Shown here: positions 18,683 to 28,594 of the stretch, piece by piece
Position numbering within the stretch: the first letter of the stretch is position 1
Layout: the number at the start of each line of letters is the position of its first letter
NCBI RefSeq assembly: GCF_030695525.1
Contig: NZ_JAUYSS010000065.1
Coordinates: 1 to 64,000 of the forward strand
Source: Daejeonella sp.
GTDB taxonomy: Bacteria; Bacteroidota; Bacteroidia; Sphingobacteriales; Sphingobacteriaceae
Direction: 5' to 3'
Length of the DNA stretch: 64,000 nt
The notes under the pieces: model-generated
What the model was told of the DNA's origin: nothing
Databases searched by the model: none
The model's input: only the letters and a program-made list of their open reading frames with translations
Position numbers and translations under genes: made by a program

Positions 18683-20033
18683 GATGGGAGGAAAGAGCTT
18701 TTCCAGACGGAATTTTTTACGAAGCAATGCAATTGCGGGAATTGGTCTCAGTGGCATAATTGGTTTATCCGGTTTTACAGAAGACAGTTCTGAAACCGAA
18801 AATTCTATTAAAAGTAAATCATCAATAAAAACTCTTGCAGGCTTAGATTTGCAAAAACTCTATGATCGTTATCATGATGAACTTTTTAAGCGCTTTTTAC
18901 CGGCAATGGAAAGTTTATGCATTGATCATGAATATGGTGGCTTTATGTGTGATGTGGATATTGCAGAAAGGAAATTGATTAATACAATTAAAAGGGTTTG
19001 GAATCAGGGTAGAGGTATTTGGGTTTATTCTTTTTTGTACAATAATTTCGAAAAGAACGCCCATTATCTGGATGTTGCAAAGAAGGCGATTGATTTTATT
19101 CTGAAGCTTAAGCCTAAGAATGATAATTTCTTTGATAGCAGTTATAGCAGGGAAGGAAATAGAATTTCAGGCCCGGGGGATATTTATGGAAATCTTTTCG
19201 TTGCCGAAGGGCTGGCAGAGTATGCGAAAGCCAGTGGTGATAAATCTTATCTGAAGATTTCGAAAGAGATGATCTTATCTTGTCTTGAGCGCTACGATCG
19301 CCCTGATTATGTTTATGACATTTCTTATGTGCCGGGTAAACCTAAAATGCAGGGTCCGCGTAATTTGGGTCACTGGATGATATTTTTAAGCCTTTCTTCT
19401 CAAATATTAACTCAGGGGCCTGATCCTGAATTGGAAAAGCTCGCAGACCGTTGTATTGATGCAATCATGAAGCAGCATGTGAATGAAGAGTTTAATATTC
19501 TGAATGAGGTGCGGAATCATGATTTCAGTCTCCCCAAAAATGAATATGCCGATTTCGCTGTGATTGGGCATGGTATTGAAACGCTTGCTTTTGTAATGGC
19601 AGAGGCCGTCCGGCGGAAAGATGCTGCTTTATTTAAGGATTCGGAAGCTGCTTTCAAAAGACATGTGGAGGTGGCAGCCGACAAGTTGTACGGTGGTCAC
19701 TTTGAAGTACTTTTCAATGCAAACACTTATTCCTGGTCGCCCAGTAAGTCGGCATGGTGCCAGCAGGAAGTTTCTATTGGTGCCTTGCTAAGCATAGAAC
19801 ATACCGGAAATGCATGGGCTCTTGAATGTTTCTCAGAAGGCGATGCATATATGCTTGAGAAAATGAGCTGTCCTGATTACGCGTTCTGGACTTTTGGAGG
19901 AAACAGGAAAGTTGTAAATCCCAGTACTAAAACCATTGAGCATTATCATATGCCACGTTACCTGATGCGGAATATGCTTGCCCTGCAGCGTATCATGAAG
20001 CGTAAAGGGAAGGTGTCAGCTTTGATTTCCTGA
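18651..20033 (+). CDS. Tat-exported AGE (N-acylglucosamine 2-epimerase) family protein
   Basis: 'FSRRNFLRSNAIAG' Tat motif; 'ALCIDHEYGGFMCDVD...WNQGRGIWVYSFLYNNF...HGIETLAFV' (alpha/alpha)6 AGE features. Start may be 18684. Confidence 0.82.
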   Translation: MNWNQILSKAKMGGKSFSRRNFLRSNAIAGIGLSGIIGLSGFTEDSSETENSIKSKSSIKTLAGLDLQKLYDRYHDELFKRFLPAMESLCIDHEYGGFMCDVDIAERKLINTIKRVWNQGRGIWVYSFLYNNFEKNAHYLDVAKKAIDFILKLKPKNDNFFDSSYSREGNRISGPGDIYGNLFVAEGLAEYAKASGDKSYLKISKEMILSCLERYDRPDYVYDISYVPGKPKMQGPRNLGHWMIFLSLSSQILTQGPDPELEKLADRCIDAIMKQHVNEEFNILNEVRNHDFSLPKNEYADFAVIGHGIETLAFVMAEAVRRKDAALFKDSEAAFKRHVEVAADKLYGGHFEVLFNANTYSWSPSKSAWCQQEVSIGALLSIEHTGNAWALECFSEGDAYMLEKMSCPDYAFWTFGGNRKVVNPSTKTIEHYHMPRYLMRNMLALQRIMKRKGKVSALIS

Positions 20034-20121
20034 AATATTACTCGATTCATCTGATCCGATTTATTCAATGCAATGCAATTAAAAATAAGAGCTGGGAAAT
20101 AGATATGGGTAACCGGTAGGT

Positions 20122-21237
20122 TTAATCAGGAAATTGTGCTTTGTCTATCCCCGGAATTAAGCGGATCGCATTCTTATAATAAACTTTCTTTAATACCTCA
20201 TCACTGAGTCCGAGGCCATACATTTTCCAGTAAGCATGGTATTTTTTATGGTATGGAAAATATTCATCTTCAGTTTCAAGCACTCTGAAATAGGTGGTAT
20301 ATTCAGAAGGAACCCAACTGTCTTTTCCAAACAGAATCCGATCCTGGTATTTATCAAAGAATTGCTTTGCCCGGCGTGGTTGACGTCCCAGTTCGGCAAT
20401 GATAGCTCCAAATTCAACGTTCATATTTGGATACTTATCGAGCAGGGTACCCAAAAAATCCAGATTATTCGCATACCAGCCAAAATGAGCAATAATAAAA
20501 TTGGTTCTGGGATTATTTTTAATCAGATTATGTTGTTGTTTAATTAATTCTTCCCATGAAAAACCATCTGAAGCACTTCTGTTCCGTCCTGGCTGGGTTA
20601 AGAGTTCCAGCCAGCGTTCATTTTGTTCATTAGGTTCATCCCAAAATTGTTTCGGATCTGCAGTATGGATCAAAACAGGTATTCCCAGTTGTGCACATTT
20701 TTGCCAGATCGGATTCAGTCTTGGGTCATCAACCGCAACAAGGACGCCCTTATTGTCTTTGACAGAAAATCCAAGGCTCTTAAATATTTTTAGGCCCTGA
20801 GCACCTGCTTTTACATCATCTTCTATTTGTTTTGCAGCTTTATTCCCATAGTCACTGTCACCGATTCCGGAAAAATTTGGATTGGAAAAAACAATTAAAC
20901 GGCCCGGATCTGTAGCTTTTGCATTTTTTACCGCAAGTGCAAGGGCATCACCGCTGCGGCCACTTAAATTCACCATAGTTCTCATATTCAGCTTATCCAT
21001 TTCTGAAAGCAGGGCTTTGAGATTTTGAGTTGGCATATTCCCCTGATGGTTATGGACATCGATGAATGGAAATTTAGCTCTTGTAAGAACATGCTCAGGT
21101 ACGACCAGTGAGGATGGGGGATTATAGGTTTCGAAATCAATTCTTCCCTTATTGTTTTGTGCGAGGCTGCACTGACTAAACAATAAAAAAGCGGCAAGAT
21201 AAGTGGATCTCAATCTGAGTATTTGCATCACGTTCAT
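20122..21237 (-). CDS. Exported amidohydrolase family protein (Amidohydro_2-like TIM barrel)
   Basis: Signal peptide; 'FPFIDVHNHQGN', 'IPVLIHTADP', 'NFIIAHFGWYANNL', 'RILFGKDSW'. Confidence 0.82.
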   Translation of the reverse strand: MNVMQILRLRSTYLAAFLLFSQCSLAQNNKGRIDFETYNPPSSLVVPEHVLTRAKFPFIDVHNHQGNMPTQNLKALLSEMDKLNMRTMVNLSGRSGDALALAVKNAKATDPGRLIVFSNPNFSGIGDSDYGNKAAKQIEDDVKAGAQGLKIFKSLGFSVKDNKGVLVAVDDPRLNPIWQKCAQLGIPVLIHTADPKQFWDEPNEQNERWLELLTQPGRNRSASDGFSWEELIKQQHNLIKNNPRTNFIIAHFGWYANNLDFLGTLLDKYPNMNVEFGAIIAELGRQPRRAKQFFDKYQDRILFGKDSWVPSEYTTYFRVLETEDEYFPYHKKYHAYWKMYGLGLSDEVLKKVYYKNAIRLIPGIDKAQFPD

Positions 21238-21384
21238 TTATTTAAACCATGAAAATACTATAAAGTGCTTGCATTTCGAAAAATCCTTTTACATGTTTAG
21301 ACAAAGCTCTCAATTTTGACTGCAACCAGCGTAAATATCCTGATTTGGAATGGAGTAGTCTGAAGACTCCTCATCATTTGAGAA

Positions 21385-21513
21385 TCCGGAGAGGCGCTTC
21401 GCTAAACTCTCCGGACAGTGTGGCGGGTCGAGCCCGACATGACAGTATATTCCCCTCTGGTCGGTGTTATCACCGCACCAGTATCCTTCTGATCAGTGTT
21501 CTCACCGTACCAG
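21385..21513. repeat. Dispersed repeat cluster with GGTCGGTGTTNTCACCGNACCA hairpin units
   Basis: TCCGGAGAG/CTCTCCGGA stem (21385-21415); units at 21458-21481 and 21490-21513; related copies at 37983-38039. Confidence 0.65.
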
Positions 21514-22317
21514 TTCCTTCCCGCAGTTTGCACAGAAATTTGCATTTTTTGGATAAATCGGAGCGTTACAATCCGGGCATTTAGATCTGGCTTCTTCATT
21601 GGCCCTTGCCATTTCTATAGTAACTATCCCTGTTGGTACAGCTATAATTCCATATCCTATAATCATCAGGAAACTTGCCAAAAATTGCCCAAGCGGACTT
21701 TGTGGCGAGATATCTCCATAGCCTACTGTAGTAATGGTTACGATAGCCCAATAAATGCTGAGTGGGATGCTCGTAAATCCACTTTCATCACCTTCAATGA
21801 TATACATCAATGTACCCACAATGGTTACCACTGTTATAACTGTTGCAATAAAAACAACAATCTTGTGAGCACTCGCTTTCAATGCATTTTTAAGAATATT
21901 CCCCTGATCCAGAAAACGGCTCAGCTTTAATATTCTAAATATCCTTAATAAACGGAAGGCACGGACGACCATCAGATATTGCAGGCCGGCAAAGAAGAAA
22001 GTAAGGTAGTTTGGAATAAACGAAATTAGATCCACCAGTCCGTAAAAGCTGAATATATATTTTAGGGGTTTATGGCTGCTGTATACTCTGAGGAAGTATT
22101 CAATTGTAAACAGGATTGTAAAAATCCATTCAGCAACATGAATTTCATAAAGGTATTTTGCACGGAAGCTTGCAACACTTTCCATGAATACAGAAAGAAT
22201 ACTAAATACAATAAGCCAGAGCAGGATAAGGTCGAAAAGCCTTCCTGCGCGAGTATCTGATTCGAATACGATCTCATATACTTTACTTCTGAATTCGTGG
22301 TTTCTTCTCTGTATCAT
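21502..22317 (-). CDS. Voltage-gated-type potassium channel / ion transporter
   Basis: Kv-like S4 'VVRAFRLLRIFRILKLSRFL', selectivity filter 'TVGYGD'; C-terminal CxxC zinc-ribbon-like 'CPDCNAPIYPKNANFCANCGKEL'. Confidence 0.92.
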   Translation of the reverse strand: MIQRRNHEFRSKVYEIVFESDTRAGRLFDLILLWLIVFSILSVFMESVASFRAKYLYEIHVAEWIFTILFTIEYFLRVYSSHKPLKYIFSFYGLVDLISFIPNYLTFFFAGLQYLMVVRAFRLLRIFRILKLSRFLDQGNILKNALKASAHKIVVFIATVITVVTIVGTLMYIIEGDESGFTSIPLSIYWAIVTITTVGYGDISPQSPLGQFLASFLMIIGYGIIAVPTGIVTIEMARANEEARSKCPDCNAPIYPKNANFCANCGKELVR

Positions 22318-22391
22318 TTATCCAAGATACTAACAAATTAATAATCCCAGGTTCACCCAGGAAGAAAGAGTCTTCTAAATAATATCAAAAC

Positions 22392-22424
22392 AAAAACGGC
22401 ATCCTGTTCGGAATGCCGTTTTTG
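22392..22424. terminator. Intrinsic terminator (bidirectional)
   Basis: AAAAACGGCAT-CCTGTTCGGA-ATGCCGTTTTT between SusD (-) and K+ channel (-). Confidence 0.8.
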
Positions 22425-22444
22425 CATTAAAAATTGTGTAATAA

Positions 22445-23767
22445 TTAGTAACCCGGATTTTGGGGTTCTAATTTTGGATTTCTGGCAATTTCAACTGATG
22501 GAACAGGCCAGATGGCTTTATTCATATCTGTGATTCCAAGAACAGCCTGAAGCCTTCCTGTTCTTACGATATCATGCCACTCATGACCTTCGAAGCATAG
22601 TTCAAGCCTTCTTTCTTTATAAAGTGCAGTTCTGAATGCAGCCAGTGTTGCAGGATTAATGGCAGCAAGACCTGCTCTTCTTCGAACCTCATTTAATAGT
22701 TTAAGTGCATCAACATTTGGATAGGAAGTTTCTGCCAGTGCTTCAGCCTTAGCTAACATAATTTCTGCAAGACGGAAAACAATGATATTATCATCCTTTG
22801 TGCCACCTCTTGAATACTTTTTCATGTAGTTTGCAGCATTTGCAAAGCCATAGGTTGCATCTTTTCTAAGATCTCCGGATTCATAAGCATTGAAGATATC
22901 ATTATTTACTTCAATTGTTCGGGTACCTCCAAGTGATCCCGGAAGGAAGGTTGTTGCCAGATTATTTTGCAATTGAGTATCATAATTAATCTCGAATATT
23001 GACTCAGTAGAATTTTTGGTCAGGAATAAGTTAGCATAGGGCACACTTAAAGTTTCTCCCCTTCTGGTAGCCACCTGATTTGCATCAGCAATTGCCAAAG
23101 CATAGTTCTTTCTGGTTAAATGGATTCTGGCACCCAATGCATAGGCGGCAGCTTTGGTTGCTCTTGCTGTTTTGCCTAATCCCGCATGTGTTTCAGGCAA
23201 ATTTAACTTTGCAAAATCAAGATCCGAAAGAATTTGGGTATAAACATCTGCAACCGGAGTTCTTGAAATCTGCAATTTAGGCACATCAGGGCTTTCTGTT
23301 GGCTCGGTAACCAGCGGTACTGCTCCGAAGTATCTTACCAGATTAAAATAGGTAAATGCTCTCAGGAATCGTGCTTCTGCTATTACTGAATTTTTGGCTG
23401 CATCAGCCATGCCCGGAATTTTCGGAACATTTTTGATTACCACGTTAGCAGAATTAATCAATACGAATTGCTGATCCCAAAGTCCGGTGAACTGTGAGTT
23501 ATCTGCTACAATGATCAGATTGTTTAATTGCTCAAACTGTCTGTTCAGTGCATTCCCTTTGCTGTTTTTTGTGGGTAACTCAGCAAAAAAGATATAGTTG
23601 GATCCTGAGTTAGCGAGATGACGGTAGGTGCCAATAATCGCAGCATTTGCATCAGATTCCCTGGTGAATAAAACCTGGGTGCTTACTGAATCTATAGGTT
23701 CCTGATCAATTACATCACAAGATGTAACCGTTAGGTATAAGAAGATTATTAAATATATTTTTTTCAT
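22445..23767 (-). CDS. RagB/SusD family outer-membrane lipoprotein
   Basis: 'YLTVTSCDVIDQEP' lipobox; 'AEARFLRAFTYFNLVRYFGAVPLV'; 'ERRLELCFEGHEWHDIVRTGR'; paired with SusC. Confidence 0.95.
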   Translation of the reverse strand: MKKIYLIIFLYLTVTSCDVIDQEPIDSVSTQVLFTRESDANAAIIGTYRHLANSGSNYIFFAELPTKNSKGNALNRQFEQLNNLIIVADNSQFTGLWDQQFVLINSANVVIKNVPKIPGMADAAKNSVIAEARFLRAFTYFNLVRYFGAVPLVTEPTESPDVPKLQISRTPVADVYTQILSDLDFAKLNLPETHAGLGKTARATKAAAYALGARIHLTRKNYALAIADANQVATRRGETLSVPYANLFLTKNSTESIFEINYDTQLQNNLATTFLPGSLGGTRTIEVNNDIFNAYESGDLRKDATYGFANAANYMKKYSRGGTKDDNIIVFRLAEIMLAKAEALAETSYPNVDALKLLNEVRRRAGLAAINPATLAAFRTALYKERRLELCFEGHEWHDIVRTGRLQAVLGITDMNKAIWPVPSVEIARNPKLEPQNPGY

Positions 23768-23784
23768 CTTTTTAATTTTTTATA

Positions 23785-26700
23785 TTAAAATGTAGCATTT
23801 AAACCTAAAGAGAATGATCTTGCCTGAGGATATGAACTCATGTCAAAACCAAGCGTTGTATCATTACCATTAGCGTTAACTTCAGGATCATATCCACGGT
23901 AATCAGTCCAGGTGAAAATGTTCTGACCGGCGGCATAAACCCGTACGTTTTGGATTCCGGCTTTCTTTAGTCCTGCATTTTGGAAGTTATATCCTAATGC
24001 AATATTTTTTACCCTTAAGAATGAACCATCCTGTAATACACGGTTAGAAACTGAACCGTTTCTTGTTGGATCACCCCATGCTGCACGGTGTAAGGTTGCA
24101 ATATCACCAGGTTTTCTCCAGCGGTTTCTTGCTAAAGTTGAAGAGTTGAACCAGGTATGGAGTCTTCCGTAAGAATATTCAGCTTGATTGAATATCTGGT
24201 TTCCATAGACGAAGTGCATGAAAACGGAAGCATCGAAATTTTTATAGGAAACAGAGTTAGTAAAACCACCGGTAAATTTCGGTTGCGCACTTCCCAAAAC
24301 CACATTGTCGAGTGTGGTAGAAGCCAGTGGAATATTTCCATCACCATTAACATCCTGTACATCATAGTTACCTGTAGCAGGATTAACACGAAGTATATTC
24401 CAGCCATAGAATGTACCTAATGGATACCCTTCTTTAATTACGCTGGCATATCCATTAAAACCAAGGGGAATATCACCACCAGGCAGGTTAGTTACTTTGT
24501 TCCTGTTGAATGAAATATTGAAATCAGTTGACCACTTAAAGTCTCTACCATCAATATTCACAGTGTTCAGGGAAAGCTCTATACCTTTGTTCTCCACATT
24601 ACCAACGTTTTGTATTGAGCTCGTGAATCCTGAGGATCTTGGTAATGCAACGGCAAGTAATAAACCGGATGTATTTTTCTTATAAATATCTGTACTGAAG
24701 TTGATTCTCCCTTTGAAGAAACTCAGGTCCAAACCAATATTGGTTTGCTCAGTGCTTTCCCATGAAAGGTTTGGATTTGCTAATTGTGTCTGCGAAAGAC
24801 CACTTGCTCCGATGTAGTTGAAACCACCTGAAAATAATCCTCTTGATGTAAAGTTACCAATCTCCTGATTACCAGTTTGGCCCCAGCTCGCTCTGACTTT
24901 TACATCTTCAACCCAGTTCAGGTCTTTTAAGAAATTTTCCTGACCAAGGCGATATGCTGCAGAAACAGATGGGAAACTGCCGTACTTATTGTTTTCTGCA
25001 AATCTTGAAGATCCGTCAATACGGTAGCTTGCAGCCAAATTGAATTTGTCTTTGAATGAATAGTTTAACCTGCTGAAATAGGAGGTAAGGCCCCAGCTGC
25101 CACCTGTAGAACTTGAGTTCTTTATTGATGCAGATCCAAGAGTTTGAATAGCTTCAAGTGCGAAGTTTGTCGCAGATGCTACAGTTCTGTTAAATTTAGA
25201 TTCCTGATTGGAGTAACCTAAAAGCACATTGAATCGGTGGTTTTCATTTAAGGTTTTACTGTAGTTCAGAGTATTTTCATTGATCCATCCCAAATCCTGA
25301 GTCATACTGTTTGTACCAGATCCATTGGTTGTTCTACCAAGTACAGTTAAGTTGTTAGGTGGTACAAAGTACACTTCATCAAGGCTCAGGTAATCCAGAC
25401 CAATACTGCTTCTGAAATTCAGACCTTCAAGAATCTTGAATTCAACGAATGCATTACCTAAAGCTCTGTTATTGAATGCATCATTTCTAACCTGATCAGC
25501 AATGATTAATGGGTTATCAATATTACTGATATACGGATCATTAGGATTTAATGAACCATCGGCGTTTCTTGCCGGAACTGCTGGTGATTTTACGATTGCT
25601 ACCGCCACGATTCCATCACGGTCACCGGCACTTACCCTGTCAGTTTTTGAGCGGTTCATACTCATATTAATACCCGCTTTCAATCGTTCATTGATTTTCT
25701 GGTCGAAGTTAAACCTGAAATTTCCTCTGCTGAACCCGCTTCCGATAACAACACCGGTTTGGTTCAGGTAACTTCCAGATAAGAAGTATTGTGTTTTTTG
25801 AGTCCCTCCTGATAATGAAATTTCATTATTGGAAATTGGGGCTCTTCTGAATATTTCATCCTGCCAATCAGTGGTAGTTAAAGCACCCGGATTAGCAATT
25901 GGAGGCGCATTACCCACATTTACGTTCGCTTCGTTTATCAGTTCACCCCACTCCGGGCCTCCTAAAAGAGGGATTCTTTTAGCCACTTCCTGGAATCCAA
26001 AGTAGCTATTATAGCTGATTTTTGTCTGATCTTGTTTACCTCTTTTAGTAGTAATTACGATTACACCATTTGAAGCTCTTGAACCGTAGATCGCTGCGGC
26101 AGATGCATCTTTTAAGATGTCTATTGATTCTATATCATTCGGACTGATATTCGAAAGTGGGTTTTGAGGTACAGAACCACCCGCTGCGCCATTGTAATTT
26201 CCAGCATTAATAGGTACTCCATCTACTACATACAAGGGGTCGTTTCCACCTGTAATTGAACTTGCACCCCTGATCCTTACTGTAGAACGACCGCCCGGAG
26301 TACCTGTATCCTGTGTGATGTTTACACCACCTACTCTACCCTGTAACAATTGCTCGGGACTTGTAATTGGAAGATCTGCAAGCTTCTTGTTTCCAACTGA
26401 AAGTGAACCGATTGCACTGGAAACATCCTGTCTGCTCTGAGTTCCGTAACCAATAACAACCACCTCACTCAATGCCTGCTGATCTTCAAGAAGTACTACA
26501 TTGATTGTAGTTCTGCCTATGGTAGAAATTTCCTGAGTTACAAAACCGATATAGGTAAATTGCAATATTCCTGCGTCAGGGATATTAAGCGTGAAATTAC
26601 CATTGATATCGGTGCTTGCACCAATGTTTGTAGCCTTAAGTTTGATACTAACACCTGGAAGTGGTACCCCTTTTGAATCAGTAACCTTACCTTTTATTTC

Positions 26701-27108
26701 CTGTGGTGGGGCAACTTCTTCAACTTCAATTACACTTGCCTTAACTATTGCTTGTTTTTTTGAAACAATGATTGTTTCATCTACAATTGAATAGGTTAGT
26801 GGCTGATCAGCGAAACATTGTTTTAATACCTCTTCCAATGAAGTATTATTAACATTTATGGTCACCGGTTTTGCCGTACGTAACATCTGTGTATTATAAA
26901 GAAAGCTATAGTTAACTTGCTTCTGAATCTCTCTCAAAGCCTTCTCCATTGGAGCATTTTTGACAGTAAGACTTATTTTCTGTGCATAGCCATTAGCATT
27001 AACCTGCAGCAGAGAAGTCAGACATAGAATAATTACGAGTTTCATAACCCTGATTAGTTTTAATGAAATGCAAGGTTCCTTGCATTTAAACAATGTGTAA
27101 AGTTTCAT
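23785..27108 (-). CDS. SusC/RagA family TonB-linked outer-membrane transporter (with STN domain)
   Basis: 1107 aa; STN 'APMEKALREIQKQVNYSFLYN', CarboxypepD-like 'GKVTDSKGVPLPGVSIKLKATNIGASTDINGNF', plug 'PLYVVDGVPINAG'. Confidence 0.95.
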   Translation of the reverse strand: MKLYTLFKCKEPCISLKLIRVMKLVIILCLTSLLQVNANGYAQKISLTVKNAPMEKALREIQKQVNYSFLYNTQMLRTAKPVTINVNNTSLEEVLKQCFADQPLTYSIVDETIIVSKKQAIVKASVIEVEEVAPPQEIKGKVTDSKGVPLPGVSIKLKATNIGASTDINGNFTLNIPDAGILQFTYIGFVTQEISTIGRTTINVVLLEDQQALSEVVVIGYGTQSRQDVSSAIGSLSVGNKKLADLPITSPEQLLQGRVGGVNITQDTGTPGGRSTVRIRGASSITGGNDPLYVVDGVPINAGNYNGAAGGSVPQNPLSNISPNDIESIDILKDASAAAIYGSRASNGVIVITTKRGKQDQTKISYNSYFGFQEVAKRIPLLGGPEWGELINEANVNVGNAPPIANPGALTTTDWQDEIFRRAPISNNEISLSGGTQKTQYFLSGSYLNQTGVVIGSGFSRGNFRFNFDQKINERLKAGINMSMNRSKTDRVSAGDRDGIVAVAIVKSPAVPARNADGSLNPNDPYISNIDNPLIIADQVRNDAFNNRALGNAFVEFKILEGLNFRSSIGLDYLSLDEVYFVPPNNLTVLGRTTNGSGTNSMTQDLGWINENTLNYSKTLNENHRFNVLLGYSNQESKFNRTVASATNFALEAIQTLGSASIKNSSSTGGSWGLTSYFSRLNYSFKDKFNLAASYRIDGSSRFAENNKYGSFPSVSAAYRLGQENFLKDLNWVEDVKVRASWGQTGNQEIGNFTSRGLFSGGFNYIGASGLSQTQLANPNLSWESTEQTNIGLDLSFFKGRINFSTDIYKKNTSGLLLAVALPRSSGFTSSIQNVGNVENKGIELSLNTVNIDGRDFKWSTDFNISFNRNKVTNLPGGDIPLGFNGYASVIKEGYPLGTFYGWNILRVNPATGNYDVQDVNGDGNIPLASTTLDNVVLGSAQPKFTGGFTNSVSYKNFDASVFMHFVYGNQIFNQAEYSYGRLHTWFNSSTLARNRWRKPGDIATLHRAAWGDPTRNGSVSNRVLQDGSFLRVKNIALGYNFQNAGLKKAGIQNVRVYAAGQNIFTWTDYRGYDPEVNANGNDTTLGFDMSSYPQARSFSLGLNATF

Positions 27109-27176
27109 ACATTTGTGAGTTTGGTTTGATTTAAATTATTGGTTTTACGATCCACTATTTTTAGCGCCAAATTATG

Positions 27177-27207
27177 CCGGAGGCGTTCGCAGCGCTTCCG
27201 GTTTTTT
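27177..27207 (+). terminator. + strand hairpin/T6 upstream of and opposite to susC 1
   Basis: CCGGAGGCG-TTCGCAG-CGCTTCCGG followed by TTTTTT; 69 bp upstream of the susC start on the opposite strand. Confidence 0.7.
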
Positions 27208-27230
27208 ATTGCCGCTATTAAAGGTATTGG

Positions 27231-28382
27231 TTAGGGCATAACAGTTATCCTCCTTCCTTCTATTCTAAATTGGATTGCACCTGTTAATTCCAGCATTTTT
27301 AATATTTCAGAAATGTTTTTATCGCGTGAAATCGTTCCTACGAAATCTTTATTGCTCAAATTACCCTGATAGACTACTTCTACATTATACCATCGTGAGA
27401 CTTTACGCATAATACTTTCTATGTTTTCATTTGCAAAAATGAAGTATCCGTTTTTCCATGCCACAGCCTCGTCAATATCGGCAGCCGCGACTTTGATCTT
27501 TCCCGTACCTTTATTTAGTATTGCCGCCTGGCCTGGCTTCAGAAATGCAGTTCCTGATTCCTTCAATATTTGTACAGAACCTTCAAGCAAAGTAGTATTG
27601 ATACTCTTTTCATCATCATAAGCCATTACGTTGAACTGAGTCCCCAGAACCCTGATATCCATGGAGTTGTTCGTACGAACAATGAATGGCATTTTCCTAT
27701 TCTCTTTGATATCAAAATAGGCTTCGCCTTTAAGTTCGATAACCCGTTCTTTTCCTATAAAAGCAGTTGGGAATCGGATGCTTGATCCGGAGTTAAGCCA
27801 TACCCTGCTTCCATCGGGTAATGCAAGCTGATACTGCCCTCCCATTGGCGTACTCAAGGTGTTGTATTTTACAGCTTCGACGAGTTTATCCCCTGCAGAA
27901 TATTCTAAAGATCCGGATCCGGTCTTCCTGATGTCTGTATTATTTTCACTAGCCAAAATGCCATTTTTAGCATCATCCAGATTGATCTGTGAACCATCAT
28001 CAAGGGTTAGGATAGCTCTGTTATCACCAGGTAATACATCATTCTTAAAGCGGGGCGATTCTGTTTTTGCTATGATGATGGTCTCTTTTCTAAGACTGTT
28101 GAAATACAGTCCTGATGACAGAATGAGAATTATTGCAGCGGCTACAGCATACCAGGTTCTGATCTTAATTAGCTGCCTGCGTTTCTGTCGGGCAATACTA
28201 GCTAAAAGCTCAGCATGAATGGTTTCTTTAACAACTTCCTGATTACCCATTTGGTCTTTAATCCAGTGATAATTTTCCAGATCAATACTATCCTGATAGT
28301 TTTCAATTGCCTCCCTTTCCTCGATGCTGCATTTGCCGGAGAGGTATTTTTCGTAAAGCGCGTTATATTCTTCTCTGGTCAT
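27231..28382 (-). CDS. FecR family anti-sigma factor
   Basis: 'TPMGGQYQLALPDGSRVWLNSGSSIRFPTAF...GEAYFDI...FIVRTNNSMDIRVLGTQFNVMAY'. Confidence 0.95.
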   Translation of the reverse strand: MTREEYNALYEKYLSGKCSIEEREAIENYQDSIDLENYHWIKDQMGNQEVVKETIHAELLASIARQKRRQLIKIRTWYAVAAAIILILSSGLYFNSLRKETIIIAKTESPRFKNDVLPGDNRAILTLDDGSQINLDDAKNGILASENNTDIRKTGSGSLEYSAGDKLVEAVKYNTLSTPMGGQYQLALPDGSRVWLNSGSSIRFPTAFIGKERVIELKGEAYFDIKENRKMPFIVRTNNSMDIRVLGTQFNVMAYDDEKSINTTLLEGSVQILKESGTAFLKPGQAAILNKGTGKIKVAAADIDEAVAWKNGYFIFANENIESIMRKVSRWYNVEVVYQGNLSNKDFVGTISRDKNISEILKMLELTGAIQFRIEGRRITVMP

Positions 28383-28594
28383 TCTGATGCTTTGTTATAT
28401 AGAGTCTTTTCTGATGCTCAACACACATAGATTTGGTAAATAATTCAATATTTTTCATTTGATGATTCCCAAGCTGATGATTGGGACACTATTATTTCCT
28501 TGTTAATTTTACGGAAACCTGTATTCCTGGGATGTGAATTCCATGCTTAACAGTAATAATTTAGAGGTTCTGAAATTTTTATTTCTATTTATTA

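Noticed and set aside
21402-21599. 65 aa minus ORF sharing WYGENTDQ with 37859-38071
   Set aside because: Shared peptide is the translation of the dispersed hairpin repeat, not a protein family.
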